This document shows positions 1 through 7,359 of a DNA stretch of 51,589 nt, one piece after another (the stretch's first letter is position 1; each line of letters starts with the position of its first letter). The DNA comes from a virus, in the IMG/VR virus record IMGVR_UViG_3300003322_000486, positions 1-51,589 of that record. One strand, given 5' to 3'. The notes beneath the pieces were generated by a model. The model was not told the DNA's origin and did not search any database. It worked only from the letters and a program-made list of their open reading frames with translations. Position numbers and translations under genes: made by a program.

Positions 1-20
1 CACCTTTCCAGCCATTCGGG
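1..20. repeat. Terminal overlap, left copy
   Basis: The first 20 bases are identical to 51570..51589. Joining them closes the sequence into a 51,569-bp circle and reunites the two parts of one gene, so this is an assembly overlap of a circular or circularly permuted genome rather than a biological terminal repeat. Confidence 0.9.
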
Positions 21-176
21 AGTGAGGGGAATAGGATTAATAGTACCGCTATCAAAATTAAAATATCCCTCAATTTCACAATACCCATTATTCGCCTGCC
101 CGATTTCTATTATTGAGTCCACTTCCCCATTAAACATTACCAGATTACCTAATCGCAGATCTTTAGCTTGTATCAT
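1..176 (-). CDS. Conserved phage protein, 5' part (gene crosses the contig join)
   Basis: An ATG at 176..174 opens a frame that runs off the left end of the window and resumes at the right end (51569..51379). The N-terminal part has the pattern KDLRLGNLVMFNGEV and then NPIPLTPEWLERCG, typical of a family common in Bacteroidota phages and prophages, which ends in YLHQLQNLYFALTG. No function is known. Its first 14 bases overlap the 3' end of the upstream gene, showing tight translational coupling. As assembled, the two halves are out of frame by one extra base in the CCC run at 51566-51568. Removing that base gives an uninterrupted protein of 121 residues. I therefore treat this as one gene with a probable consensus error at the join. 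A true frameshift cannot be excluded. Confidence 0.8.
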   Translation of the reverse strand, partial: MIQAKDLRLGNLVMFNGEVDSIIEIGQANNGYCEIEGYFNFDSGTINPIPLTPEWLER

Positions 177-354
177 CGTAATTTTTATTCCGCCACGCCT
201 TAAATGGCACAGCGCGGTCAAAAATATTTGTTTTCTTCACCACTCGCAGGATATCGGAAGCGAGCATATTATAGACGTGCTTTCGCTTCATGCGTTTAAT
301 CCTTCCAGCCCGGCCCCTTGCCCTGTATATGTGTGAGAACGGCTCTTTGAACAT
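163..354 (-). CDS. Small basic hypothetical protein, 63 aa
   Basis: A short, strongly basic protein (many Arg and Lys, isoelectric point clearly above 9) with no recognisable domain. It starts 12 bases after the stop of the LuxR-type HTH gene, and its last 14 bases overlap the start of the gene that crosses the contig join, so it sits in a packed operon. A second in-frame ATG at codon 22 would give a 42-residue protein that keeps the basic segment. I keep the longer form because its spacing fits the operon better. The charge is compatible with nucleic-acid binding, but nothing in the sequence proves it. Confidence 0.5.
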   Translation of the reverse strand: MFKEPFSHIYRARGRAGRIKRMKRKHVYNMLASDILRVVKKTNIFDRAVPFKAWRNKNYDDTS

Positions 355-366
355 GAGCCGGTGAAA

Positions 367-567
367 CTACGAAACCGGGCCAATACTTGCAATGCTGATC
401 TTTAACATATTGACTACTAATTGGGTTACAGTCTTGCAGTTCTCTTTGCGCTTCATCGTGCTAATCCTTTTTTCTACGGTCTTTTTCTTCATATCCAGCA
501 TTGCGGCTACTTCCTTTACAGTAAAGCCACTGCCGAGCAATTGGATAATTTGGTCGTTTGTTTTCAT
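367..567 (-). CDS. Small LuxR/GerE-type helix-turn-helix protein
   Basis: 66 residues that are almost entirely one DNA-binding domain. Residues 5-40 read as a LuxR/GerE-type HTH (G-F-T-V-K-E-V-A-A-M-L then K-K-K-T-V-E-K-R-I recognition helix, followed by C-K-T-V-T-Q-L-V). There is no receiver or ligand domain. Its ATG overlaps the stop of the upstream glycosyltransferase-like gene by four bases (ATGA). It is one of the last genes of the early/middle operon, shortly before the palindromic late promoter at 51309-51361, so a late-gene activator role is plausible by position. That role is inference; the domain call is from visible motif pattern only. Confidence 0.7.
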   Translation of the reverse strand: MKTNDQIIQLLGSGFTVKEVAAMLDMKKKTVEKRISTMKRKENCKTVTQLVVNMLKISIASIGPVS

Positions 568-1298
568 TCATATTGAGATTTATGGGGGTATAATTCCTGC
601 AGCACTTTCAGCAATCCGCCTTCCCTTGCCCGGTCACCGATGGAGAACCAGGGGCGTTCGTAGATCATATCACGGATCTTGCTGGCAGGGTATACTTCGT
701 TTATTTTAAGGTCTGACTGTTGAATCCATTCTTCATCGACTAATTCATACATCCCATAGATGGTTTTAAGACAATAACCAAAAGGTTTAGACATATCTAA
801 TAGTCTTTGAAGTCCTTTCCAACTTTGCTTATTATACAAAATTGGACAATGTACATCACAATAAAGCGGCTCAAAGTTCGGCAGCCATGCCAAGGCATAT
901 TTATTAAAATGCTCAATTGTATTGCTTACCGACCGTCTGTATAAAGTGATAGTCTTGAAGTCTTTCAGAAAACCATCAAAGTAATTCGGGAACAATTCGG
1001 CATTGTAATCCTGCAGCAGAAAATGGTCATCGTTCATGAACAGGAAATCTTCTGTTACCCGATCGTCAGCGCAGGCAGCCAGTATCTTACAATAGATATT
1101 GCGCTCCTTGTCGTAGATTTTATCGCCATAATCCGGGCATGGGATATGCACCACATTGCGCAGCCAGGGCGGCTTCTCTCCAACAATAAATACCTCGCCA
1201 TAACCGGTTAGGTGCTTTTCTACCGATCGCAGGCAGAAGCGTAGTTCAGTATCGTTCCAGCGGCTGCCGGTGCCCAGGGGGATCACAATGCTGGTCAT
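564..1298 (-). CDS. Stealth-like glycosyltransferase
   Basis: 244 residues. The N-terminus (V-I-P-L-G-T-G-S-R-W-N-D-T-E-L-R-F-C-L-R-S-V) and the acidic metal/nucleotide-sugar motif F-L-F-M-N-D-D-H-F at about residues 86-93 match the nucleotidyl/glycosyl transferase core of Stealth-type enzymes (sugar-phosphate transferases of capsule synthesis) and related GT-A folds. No signal peptide or membrane segment, so it should act in the cytoplasm on a nucleotide sugar and an unknown acceptor. It overlaps its upstream neighbour (1295..1298) and downstream neighbour (564..567) by four bases each, so it is translationally coupled within the glycan-modification block that also holds two GT9-like proteins and two methyltransferases. 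The acceptor could be phage protein, DNA, or a host surface glycan. Confidence 0.65.
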   Translation of the reverse strand: MTSIVIPLGTGSRWNDTELRFCLRSVEKHLTGYGEVFIVGEKPPWLRNVVHIPCPDYGDKIYDKERNIYCKILAACADDRVTEDFLFMNDDHFLLQDYNAELFPNYFDGFLKDFKTITLYRRSVSNTIEHFNKYALAWLPNFEPLYCDVHCPILYNKQSWKGLQRLLDMSKPFGYCLKTIYGMYELVDEEWIQQSDLKINEVYPASKIRDMIYERPWFSIGDRAREGGLLKVLQELYPHKSQYE

Positions 1299-1585
1299 CT
1301 GCTTTGCGTTTCTTTAACTACTTCCTCCAATGCCCGGCATAAAGTAAAAAATACCTCTGCACTTTTTTCTGCTCGCATAGTCGCATCTCTGCCAGATTTT
1401 ACAGAATTCCATCTATCAACAGCAAGATCTTTTAAAAGTGTTGTCACAATAGCGTTTTGATCTTCAGGCTCATGTTTCCGGATGATAGTTAACATCTCGA
1501 TGGCAGTTTCATCCGCGGACTTAGCTTTATTGATAGGAGCTTCTGGTATATGTTTAAAATCTGGTATTACTTTTTTATTTCTCAT
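1295..1585 (-). CDS. Hypothetical protein, 96 aa
   Basis: No recognised domain. Residues 20-96 look all-helical and charged, with a segment rich in Ala, Glu and Lys (S-A-D-E-T-A-I-E-M-L-T-I-I-R-K-H). It ends in a four-base overlap with the Stealth-like gene start and begins 26 bases after the stop of the 64-residue gene upstream. Placement inside the sugar-modification block suggests an accessory role there, but this is position only. Confidence 0.55.
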   Translation of the reverse strand: MRNKKVIPDFKHIPEAPINKAKSADETAIEMLTIIRKHEPEDQNAIVTTLLKDLAVDRWNSVKSGRDATMRAEKSAEVFFTLCRALEEVVKETQSR

Positions 1586-1611
1586 ATTATTTATTGCCCA
1601 TCCGGGCCGGT

Positions 1612-1806
1612 TTATAACGGTTCAATAATTGCTGAAACCGATACTTCAAATCTGCTGACAACCGATATCCTTGTATCTAAACGAACAGTATTGACATTGA
1701 CTTCTAACAAAGCCTCATTGTCTAACTTAGCATTAGCCTCAGTAATCAGCCTTTCAATATCAGCTTTTACTTGCTTACATAAATTGAATACATCTCCCGT
1801 TTCCAT
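1612..1806 (-). CDS. Hypothetical protein, 64 aa
   Basis: I start this gene at the ATG at 1806..1804, one base after the stop of the methyltransferase gene, because the longer open frame uses a non-ATG start deep inside that gene. The product (starting M-E-T-G-D-V-F-N-L) has a helical first half and a beta-prone, Val-rich second half (V-N-V-N-T-V-R-L-D-T-R-I-S-V-V). It resembles short phage proteins of unknown function. No catalytic motif is visible. Confidence 0.5.
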   Translation of the reverse strand: METGDVFNLCKQVKADIERLITEANAKLDNEALLEVNVNTVRLDTRISVVSRFEVSVSAIIEPL

Positions 1807-1807
1807 T

Positions 1808-2449
1808 TTATTTTCTTTTAAAAGCCATTGATAAAATGTTCGGCAGCCCATGCGCCGACTTCCTTACAATGTCCTCATGATGGCTTATGGCCTTCCATTC
1901 CCATCCTAAAGAGTCCATCATTGACGCAAGCGAGAACTGATTAAAATGCCTGATATGCTCATCCGGCTTGCGGTGCTTATAGTAGCTGTCGAACCATTCT
2001 TTGCCCTGGGTTATAAAATGACAACAAGGTAGTGATACAACCAGTGTTTCGCAGGGTAGATCCCGAACAAACTCAACCGACGGGAAATGCTCAAGCACAT
2101 CCCACATGGTAATAACGTCGGCCTTAACAATCTCCGGCATTTGGTAGGCCCCATCGAGCGGAACGCCGGTTACGTCGTGACCGTATACAAACCGCACATG
2201 CTGTTTTGCAAAGTTGATGAAGGCGCCGTTTCCATATCCAACATCCATGAGGGAGGTTATAGGCTTACCATGCGCACTACAGACAAACCCATACCGCATA
2301 GCCTGCAGTAGTTCGCTTTGCCTAGTGTATTCCGGGTTGTTGTAAATGGCAGAGTATTGGGCATCGTAAACGTATGGCCGGTGATCGGTTTGAACGATTA
2401 CCCCGAACCGGTCAACCTCGTATTTTCTTCCGTGTGATTCAAATTTCAT
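1808..2449 (-). CDS. SAM-dependent methyltransferase (class I, Methyltransf_23-like)
   Basis: 213 residues with a class I Rossmann methyltransferase layout: motif I M-D-V-G-Y-G-N-G-A-F at about 68-77 binds S-adenosylmethionine, D92 in Y-G-H-D-V follows strand 2, the W-D-V-L-E-H-F motif at 116-122 is characteristic of the Methyltransf_23/UbiE-like clan, and V-V-S-L-P-C-C-H at 137-144 is the post-IV strand. This family often methylates sugars or small molecules. Its ATG overlaps the stop of a 40-residue gene (2446..2449). With the neighbouring glycosyltransferases it probably completes a sugar-decorating pathway; the substrate is unknown. Confidence 0.75.
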   Translation of the reverse strand: MKFESHGRKYEVDRFGVIVQTDHRPYVYDAQYSAIYNNPEYTRQSELLQAMRYGFVCSAHGKPITSLMDVGYGNGAFINFAKQHVRFVYGHDVTGVPLDGAYQMPEIVKADVITMWDVLEHFPSVEFVRDLPCETLVVSLPCCHFITQGKEWFDSYYKHRKPDEHIRHFNQFSLASMMDSLGWEWKAISHHEDIVRKSAHGLPNILSMAFKRK

Positions 2450-2568
2450 TGTTCAAAGAGTTTTAAAATTTCATTTGCAATTTGTTCGTAGGATTCAGGA
2501 TCAATGCAGTTTATTTCTTCAATTGCAATTTCATGATCCTTAAGAATTTCGATTATCTTTTCTTTCAT
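2446..2568 (-). CDS. Small acidic hypothetical protein, 40 aa
   Basis: An open frame of 40 codons beginning ATG at 2568..2566 that overlaps the stop of the GT9-like gene by four bases and overlaps the start of the methyltransferase gene by four bases. Perfect ATGA coupling at both ends is the main evidence that it is real. The product (M-K-E-K-I-I-E-I-L-K-D-H-E-I) is helical, rich in Ile and Glu, and resembles a small acidic acyl-carrier-sized or adaptor protein, but it lacks the D-S-L motif of acyl carrier proteins. Function unknown. Confidence 0.6.
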   Translation of the reverse strand: MKEKIIEILKDHEIAIEEINCIDPESYEQIANEILKLFEQ

Positions 2569-3311
2569 AATAAATGCTCATTTGAAGTTCTTAACAAGCA
2601 ATTGGTTTTATGCGGCTTAGGTTCCAGGTAGTAGGTCTTACCAATAGATTGAGCGAGAGCGAGCGTTGATGACTGATTACAATATATCACATCTGCTCTC
2701 TTTACGATAGCCGCCAATTGAAGCATATTAAGAGTCGGAATATGTGTTATTCTAACATTCCAATTTTCGCAGAAATTCACATATTCTTCAAAGGTTCCCA
2801 CAAAGTAGACGGGTTGAGTTAATGAGCTGTATAATTTAGCCCAATCATATTTACTCGTCATTTTCATCTGCTCATTGGTAATATGCCTACCGGTGTAATT
2901 AATGAGCGTAAATTTTTCAGGCATTCCAAAAAAACGACTCCACCTTTCCACATCTACTTCTGGCAGCACTAACCATGGTTCCTTCCAGTTAGGATAATTC
3001 ACATTGAATGCATCCATGTACCGTTTCACAATATGAACAACTCCTTTCAGTGGCTGCAACCTGGCCAAGTCGAGATCATAGTCAATATGAATATCCGGCG
3101 CCTGCTCCATATACGCCAATCCTGAAGGATATTCGCGAACCTCTTTGATATAAGGCTGATGCAATAGCAGGTCCTTTAATGAGCTGTAAAGACTATTACA
3201 GCCGTCAGGTGTTGTTTCTGGCAGGTAAAGGATGCCGCCGCCGAGTTCCCGGATTGTTGGCAACGAAAATATCACATCCCCGATTTTTCCCCCGTGTCTG
3301 AATGTTTTCAT
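2565..3311 (-). CDS. Glycosyltransferase family 9-like protein
   Basis: 248 residues. The N-terminal R-H-G-G-K-I-G-D-V-I-F-S-L-P glycine loop is the GT-B acceptor-side signature of heptosyltransferase-like (GT9) enzymes. L-I-N-Y-T-G-R-H at mid-protein and the late motif C-N-Q-S-S-T-L-A-L-A-Q-S-I-G-K match the donor-binding region, where bacterial enzymes have a G-x-D-S-x-x-x-H-x-A-x-A pattern. It is shorter than bacterial heptosyltransferases (about 320-350 residues). A second, diverged member lies at 4118..4993. It overlaps the genes on both sides by four bases. The acceptor sugar or polymer cannot be read from sequence. Confidence 0.65.
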   Translation of the reverse strand: MKTFRHGGKIGDVIFSLPTIRELGGGILYLPETTPDGCNSLYSSLKDLLLHQPYIKEVREYPSGLAYMEQAPDIHIDYDLDLARLQPLKGVVHIVKRYMDAFNVNYPNWKEPWLVLPEVDVERWSRFFGMPEKFTLINYTGRHITNEQMKMTSKYDWAKLYSSLTQPVYFVGTFEEYVNFCENWNVRITHIPTLNMLQLAAIVKRADVIYCNQSSTLALAQSIGKTYYLEPKPHKTNCLLRTSNEHLL

Positions 3312-3577
3312 TTAACCTTAGGTTTTGTCACTTTTAAAAACCAATTTTTACCTATGAACTTAAATTCTTTACGCCATCCTGTTAATGGAATAATCCAGCC
3401 CTGTATAGAATACCATTGTTCGATCTTATACTTCACATCCCCGCCAGGTGCATAGCCGCCTGGCGCAATTGATACCTCATACATTTTAAATTCAGTGATT
3501 ACTTTTTGTTGGCACCTTGTCAATCTTACAAAGAACCATTGAAAAACCACCTTGTTTACAAATTCTAACTTTGTCAT
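3308..3577 (-). CDS. Hypothetical protein, 89 aa
   Basis: Aromatic-rich small protein (F-Q-W-F-F, Q-W-Y-S-I-Q-G-W, N-W-F-L-K) of probable beta structure in the second half, with no family I recognise. Starts 4 bases before the methyltransferase stop and ends in an ATGA overlap with the GT9-like gene. It belongs to the sugar-modification block by position. Confidence 0.55.
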   Translation of the reverse strand: MTKLEFVNKVVFQWFFVRLTRCQQKVITEFKMYEVSIAPGGYAPGGDVKYKIEQWYSIQGWIIPLTGWRKEFKFIGKNWFLKVTKPKVK

Positions 3578-3581
3578 AATT

Positions 3582-4115
3582 TTAAATATGGGCTAAAAGA
3601 ATGTTATTAATAACAGGGTTTGATAAATAAACAAGCTTGTAGTCCGGGTTTATCTCCAACAACTTTGCCTCTATGTCCTTCTTCGTCCAGCCGGTTACTT
3701 CTGGGTGAGTCAGGATCAAAATATCATCGATCAATATCGTATGTGTTTTGATGGGGTGCATTCTAATTTGTTCCAATTCTTTCATCAGCGGGAATGGGTT
3801 TTCAGCAGGCGGCTCATCGTCGAATAGCTGACTGTGGGCATCCAGCCAGATCATTGCAGGCTCTCTTATATCCATAAAAAATATCTCCAGATATTTTGCA
3901 CTATCGCCGCGAACTACAGTGATGTACTTTTTGCCTTTAAATCTTTCGCAGCAATGCTCGACATTGGCAAGGCTGATATCCATGCTCTTGATGTCTTTAA
4001 ACCCGGCCTGGCGGGCCAGTTCAATGCTATCACCTACAAAGGATCCAGTTTCTATAAAGATGTTATGATTTCCCTTATAATGCTTAAAGTAGTTTTTGAA
4101 CGGATGCATACTCAT
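3582..4115 (-). CDS. Class I methyltransferase-like protein (FkbM-related fold)
   Basis: 177 residues. I-F-I-E-T-G-S-F-V-G-D-S at about 19-30 is a SAM-binding motif I in the E-T-G-x-x-x-G variant common in phage and capsule-locus methyltransferases. S-M-D-I-S at 44-48 supplies the acidic residue after strand 2, R-G-D-S-A-K-Y-L at 69-76 resembles the motif that follows in FkbM and macrocin-O-methyltransferase relatives, and W-L-D-A-H-S at 90-95 is the strand-4 metal/catalytic region. Two bases separate it from the GT9-like gene upstream. Likely role: O-methylation of a sugar put in place by neighbouring transferases. Confidence 0.65.
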   Translation of the reverse strand: MSMHPFKNYFKHYKGNHNIFIETGSFVGDSIELARQAGFKDIKSMDISLANVEHCCERFKGKKYITVVRGDSAKYLEIFFMDIREPAMIWLDAHSQLFDDEPPAENPFPLMKELEQIRMHPIKTHTILIDDILILTHPEVTGWTKKDIEAKLLEINPDYKLVYLSNPVINNILLAHI

Positions 4116-4117
4116 GA

Positions 4118-4993
4118 TTACAGCTTTTTGAATAATTCATAATCGTTTTTGATCCAGTCATAAATCGCTTCCGGCTCACAGAACAAACACTCCTTTATGT
4201 TACCCGCTGCAATCCTGGAAGGTTCAGCCCACATGTTGATTATACCCTTGTCCTTCACCTGGTAGAACATCACGCCATCTTTGCCAAGGGTTTCATTAAT
4301 GATTGATAAACCTGAAGGGAAGCCGATAAAGTAGCTGAGGCGCTTTAAAAGCTCGATCACGACCCCTAAAGATTGGCCGGTGGTGTTTATGCGCTGAATA
4401 TTATACAATGCCAATTCGTTCATTAATGGCTCTGTAATGCCTTCATCGTAAGAGGCGCCAATTATTACAAAGCAAATGTCTTTACCCTTGTAAAGTAACT
4501 TTATCAGCTTGAACCATTGCCGGGCATCCCATCCGCCAGCATTGCGGGCGTTACTGTATGCGGATGGATAGATCCCGATATAAATAAGATCATCCGATAA
4601 TATTTCGGCGGCAGTCTTGTGATCTTCCTCAGTGGTAATGTAATTCAGCTTATAGCTTGTTGGCAGGTCGGGGAAAAACTCTTCAATGCGCATCCCTGAT
4701 TCCAGATGCTGGTTAGCTGTCAAGTGCATTGTACGCTCGTTTATATCCATCCAGCGGCGTTTTTTGCCCTGTATGTTTTCACGGGAAAGTTTTTTGTAAG
4801 AAAGACCCGGAACATACTCGGCTGATACCGCTACTTGCGGCAGGAGATCAAAAAGGGGTTTACCGCGCTGGGGTGTACCGTCAGGTATTTGGAAGTGAAA
4901 ACGCTCGTTGGCGTTGATTAGCTTTTGAATTAGCCAAATAGAATCGCCGATGCCGGGGCATACTTTAATTGTTCGAAAGTTTTTATCAGTCAT
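4118..4993 (-). CDS. Glycosyltransferase family 9-like protein (GT-B fold)
   Basis: 291 residues. V-C-P-G-I-G-D-S-I-W-L-I-Q-K-L near the N-terminus is the glycine loop of GT9 heptosyltransferase-like enzymes. Y-I-G-I-Y-P-S-A opens the C-terminal Rossmann half, and G-F-P-S-G-L-S-I-I-N-E-T-L-G-K corresponds to the donor-nucleotide motif. No membrane segment. The leader carries CTTTAAAAAATCACT immediately before the ATG, a leader motif seen before several genes of this phage. First gene of the glycan block after the short gap 4994-5035, so it may respond to a separate initiation signal, although no promoter consensus is clear. Confidence 0.7.
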   Translation of the reverse strand: MTDKNFRTIKVCPGIGDSIWLIQKLINANERFHFQIPDGTPQRGKPLFDLLPQVAVSAEYVPGLSYKKLSRENIQGKKRRWMDINERTMHLTANQHLESGMRIEEFFPDLPTSYKLNYITTEEDHKTAAEILSDDLIYIGIYPSAYSNARNAGGWDARQWFKLIKLLYKGKDICFVIIGASYDEGITEPLMNELALYNIQRINTTGQSLGVVIELLKRLSYFIGFPSGLSIINETLGKDGVMFYQVKDKGIINMWAEPSRIAAGNIKECLFCEPEAIYDWIKNDYELFKKL

Positions 4994-5035
4994 AGTGATT
5001 TTTTAAAGTCAAAGGATTACTGATGAAATCTCGGT

Positions 5036-5317
5036 TTAATCTTCGCCTCTCAGCTTTTTGGCTTCCTGCATTTGTTCTATTCTTTGCTGCCAGCTAGATT
5101 TGGTCATCCTATATTTATTTTTCTCCTTTTCTTCCAGATATTTCAAACAGAAATAAAAAGGCAGGATTATGACGGCAATCGCCAGTGGTGCCCATAGCGG
5201 GCTCGTAATCCACCACCATGACCAGTCAATGACTTTGCATAGTTTCAAAACCAAAAAGACCAAGAATAAAAGACCGGCAAAGCCGATACCGCCTGAATTT
5301 GAATTGTTGTTGCTCAT
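5036..5317 (-). CDS. Small membrane protein with two transmembrane segments
   Basis: 93 residues. After a Ser/Asn/Gly-rich start, residues 11-30 (G-F-A-G-L-L-F-L-V-F-L-V-L) and about 40-60 form two hydrophobic segments separated by a Trp-rich hinge (D-W-S-W-W-W-I). The C-terminal 30 residues are charged and probably cytoplasmic. Short proteins of this type are common in phages and conjugative elements and have no assigned function. It lies 62 bases downstream of the TPM-domain membrane protein, so the two may work together at the membrane. Confidence 0.65.
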   Translation of the reverse strand: MSNNNSNSGGIGFAGLLFLVFLVLKLCKVIDWSWWWITSPLWAPLAIAVIILPFYFCLKYLEEKEKNKYRMTKSSWQQRIEQMQEAKKLRGED

Positions 5318-5379
5318 TTTGTTTTTATTATTTATTATTTGAATTACCTATTTTATCCAGCGTGAATAATCCTTTTTGT

Positions 5380-6267
5380 TTACCAATCATTTGAACTTCC
5401 GCCGCCAGAAAAGCCGCTATCGTACGAACTGCTGCTATCACTGCTGCCGCTTCCCCAATTACCATAATCTGAACTGCTGGAACTTGATGAACTTGAATTA
5501 TCTGTATCATACGATCGGCTGGGAGGTGTGTAATCCTCGTTATAGCTTCGATTGGATGACGTATAATTCGATTCGTTGCTTATGATAACTGGTGTGATAT
5601 AGTTTGAATGGCCGTAATATGGGATAGTTTCCGGGGAAATTGTCTCCTTTGAAGTCTTTTTCTTTCTTTGTTTTACCCAAAAATAAATCACCCAAATAGA
5701 CATTGTAATGCCTCCCAATATCAGGCCCATTATTAACAACCAATTCGATTGTTGAGCATTTTTCTTTTTCAATTCGTCTACCGTCAATTTCTGCTGCTCA
5801 GCCTGAGCAGGCTTAAGGGCTTGTGTAATTTCATCTACCAAAAACAATAAACCTGTACCATATTTTTGTGAACGGAAATAAGGTTTAATCTCATCAGTCA
5901 GGCGCTTTGCGGTTATATCTGGTATAGTGCCTTCCAGGTGGCTAGCGACTTCCAGCCGCTGTTTATGTTCTTGAATTGAGGCAACATATACAATACCGTT
6001 TGCTGCGTTACCTACATGCCACTTTCGGCCGATCTCCCTGGCATAATCTTCGATTTGATAATTATCGGGAAGGTGATCTACTAATACAATAGCCATCTGC
6101 ACGCCGTACTGAGTTTCAACCTGGCGTAGCAGCTTATTGATGGCTTGCTTGTCTGAATTATTTACAACGCCTGCAAGGTCATTGATATAAGTTCCCGGTT
6201 GTGGGTTAGGGATTTGGGCGGTAACTACTGAGGTTACCAGCAATAATAACAGTGTGAGGTTTTTCAT
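5380..6267 (-). CDS. TPM-domain membrane protein with secretion signal
   Basis: 295 residues. Residues 1-18 are a signal peptide (hydrophobic L-L-L-L-L-V-T-S-V-V-T-A-Q). About 26-150 is a TPM domain (Y-I-N-D-L-A-G-V-V near the start, Q-Y-G-V-Q-M-A-I-V-L-V, N-G-I-V-Y-V-A-S, Y-F-R-S-Q-K-Y-G-T-G-L). A transmembrane helix lies at about 176-198. The C-terminal 60 residues are a Ser/Tyr/Gly-rich tail ending G-F-S-G-G-G-S-S-N-D-W, as in YgcG-type host proteins. The TPM domain should be periplasmic with the tail inside. The family is cellular, associated with membrane-protein repair or phosphatase activity; finding it in a phage is unusual and suggests a captured host gene that alters the envelope of infected or lysogenic cells. 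Confidence 0.75.
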   Translation of the reverse strand: MKNLTLLLLLVTSVVTAQIPNPQPGTYINDLAGVVNNSDKQAINKLLRQVETQYGVQMAIVLVDHLPDNYQIEDYAREIGRKWHVGNAANGIVYVASIQEHKQRLEVASHLEGTIPDITAKRLTDEIKPYFRSQKYGTGLLFLVDEITQALKPAQAEQQKLTVDELKKKNAQQSNWLLIMGLILGGITMSIWVIYFWVKQRKKKTSKETISPETIPYYGHSNYITPVIISNESNYTSSNRSYNEDYTPPSRSYDTDNSSSSSSSSSDYGNWGSGSSDSSSSYDSGFSGGGSSNDW

Positions 6268-6357
6268 TTTAAAATGTATTGATTACTTTGAATTGATCCT
6301 TTATCCTACGCCTGAATCATCTTGCCCCACCTGGCGGAGACAGGAGGCTACCGTTAG
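6268..6357 (-). other. Leader of the TPM gene with an imperfect GC-rich hairpin
   Basis: A 90-base gap. Minus-strand RNA can fold CCTG with CAGG and flanking GCC/GGC pairs around 6313-6340. No promoter consensus is convincing. It is one of several gaps in the early unit that hold a hairpin. Confidence 0.3.
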
Positions 6358-7086
6358 TTATTCTGGCTTTGGTGATGGCGTGACCTTATGGCTATCGTCG
6401 CATTCATAATGCCAGATACGGGTTCCATGATAATCGCTCATTGCGCTACCCTTAAACCCTCTTTTACCACATTTGCAGCACTTATCCCAATACCTACGCT
6501 TTATTCGTTCCCATGGGTGAAACTGAATTTTCCAGTGGTGTATATGCCAGCGTGGATGTTTGTACCAGGGCCGCAGCTTGCGCATGATATCAGAAAGAAC
6601 AACGGTAACAAAGTGGTTGATTCTTTCTTCTTTGCTTTCCACGCCGTAAAACATCTTAATAGCGTTATGTAGGCTGTCTACCGGATTCTCGGCAAAATGC
6701 ATGATCTCATGCAGGTGCTTGCGCATAAAGTGATCGTGTTGCCTTCTGGTCCTATTATTGGCATTCCCTCCGTTTTTGTACATGAATACCGCCCATGAAG
6801 CCTGATGGTACATACAGAGTGTAATTCCCATAGGGCTGAATTTTGGATATCCGGCTTCATTAAACCAATGGTTATGTTTGAACTCGAATTGAAAGTCATT
6901 TTTAACTTTCTGCACCAGGTCTTTGGGGACATGGTGTATTCTGACAAACCATCCACAACTATCGTCGGTGCCATCCTTTTCAGGATCTACGTGCCAGATG
7001 GTGATTAATGGGCTTCTATAATGCCCGTTCTTTTTCTTTTTTGCGCCCAGGTATATTTCATGAGCTACTGTCATTGGATCGTGCAT
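6358..7086 (-). CDS. Conserved phage protein with C-terminal zinc-binding motif
   Basis: 242 residues of a family seen in many phages, without known function. Landmarks are Y-L-G-A-K-K-K at the start, a central H-D-H-F-M-R-K-H-L-H-E-I-M segment, the W-H-I-H-H-W-K-I-Q-F-H-P-W-E-R motif near residue 190, and a treble-clef-like C-C-K-C-G-K-R-G-F then W-H-Y-E-C-D near the C-terminus that could bind zinc. Very rich in His, Trp and aromatic residues. It starts 15 bases after the 85-residue gene and reads as part of the accessory early operon. Confidence 0.65.
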   Translation of the reverse strand: MHDPMTVAHEIYLGAKKKKNGHYRSPLITIWHVDPEKDGTDDSCGWFVRIHHVPKDLVQKVKNDFQFEFKHNHWFNEAGYPKFSPMGITLCMYHQASWAVFMYKNGGNANNRTRRQHDHFMRKHLHEIMHFAENPVDSLHNAIKMFYGVESKEERINHFVTVVLSDIMRKLRPWYKHPRWHIHHWKIQFHPWERIKRRYWDKCCKCGKRGFKGSAMSDYHGTRIWHYECDDSHKVTPSPKPE

Positions 7087-7101
7087 GTTTATTGCTTTGG
7101 T

Positions 7102-7359
7102 TTATTGTTGAAACTCAGGCAATTTACCTAAGTAGTAATGCCGGTCGTTTATTGTGGCAAAAGTCATGTAGTAATAAATATCGTTCTTACTATAGTCTGC
7201 TTCGCCCATCTGAAGAAATTCCCGGCTACAATATTGAGGTGCGACAATTTCCCCGCAGTGCATTCTAAGTTCCTCGTCAACCTCGTCCAATGGTTGCAGA
7301 TATTCATCCAGTTGCTTGTCAGGGAATTTAGCTTCCCATTGCTTCAATGTCTTTTTCAT
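7102..7359 (-). CDS. Hypothetical protein, 85 aa
   Basis: An acidic protein with a helical first half (K-T-L-K-Q-W-E-A-K-F-P-D-K-Q-L-D-E-Y-L) and a beta-prone Tyr-rich end (D-I-Y-Y-Y-M-T-F-A-T-I-N-D-R-H-Y-Y-L-G). The start overlaps the end of the HTH gene by four bases. No family recognised. Confidence 0.55.
   Translation of the reverse strand: MKKTLKQWEAKFPDKQLDEYLQPLDEVDEELRMHCGEIVAPQYCSREFLQMGEADYSKNDIYYYMTFATINDRHYYLGKLPEFQQ

Noticed and set aside
5328-5510. 60-codon minus-strand frame
   Set aside because: Overlaps the Ser/Gly-rich 3' end of the TPM gene in another frame; a shadow of its repeated codons.
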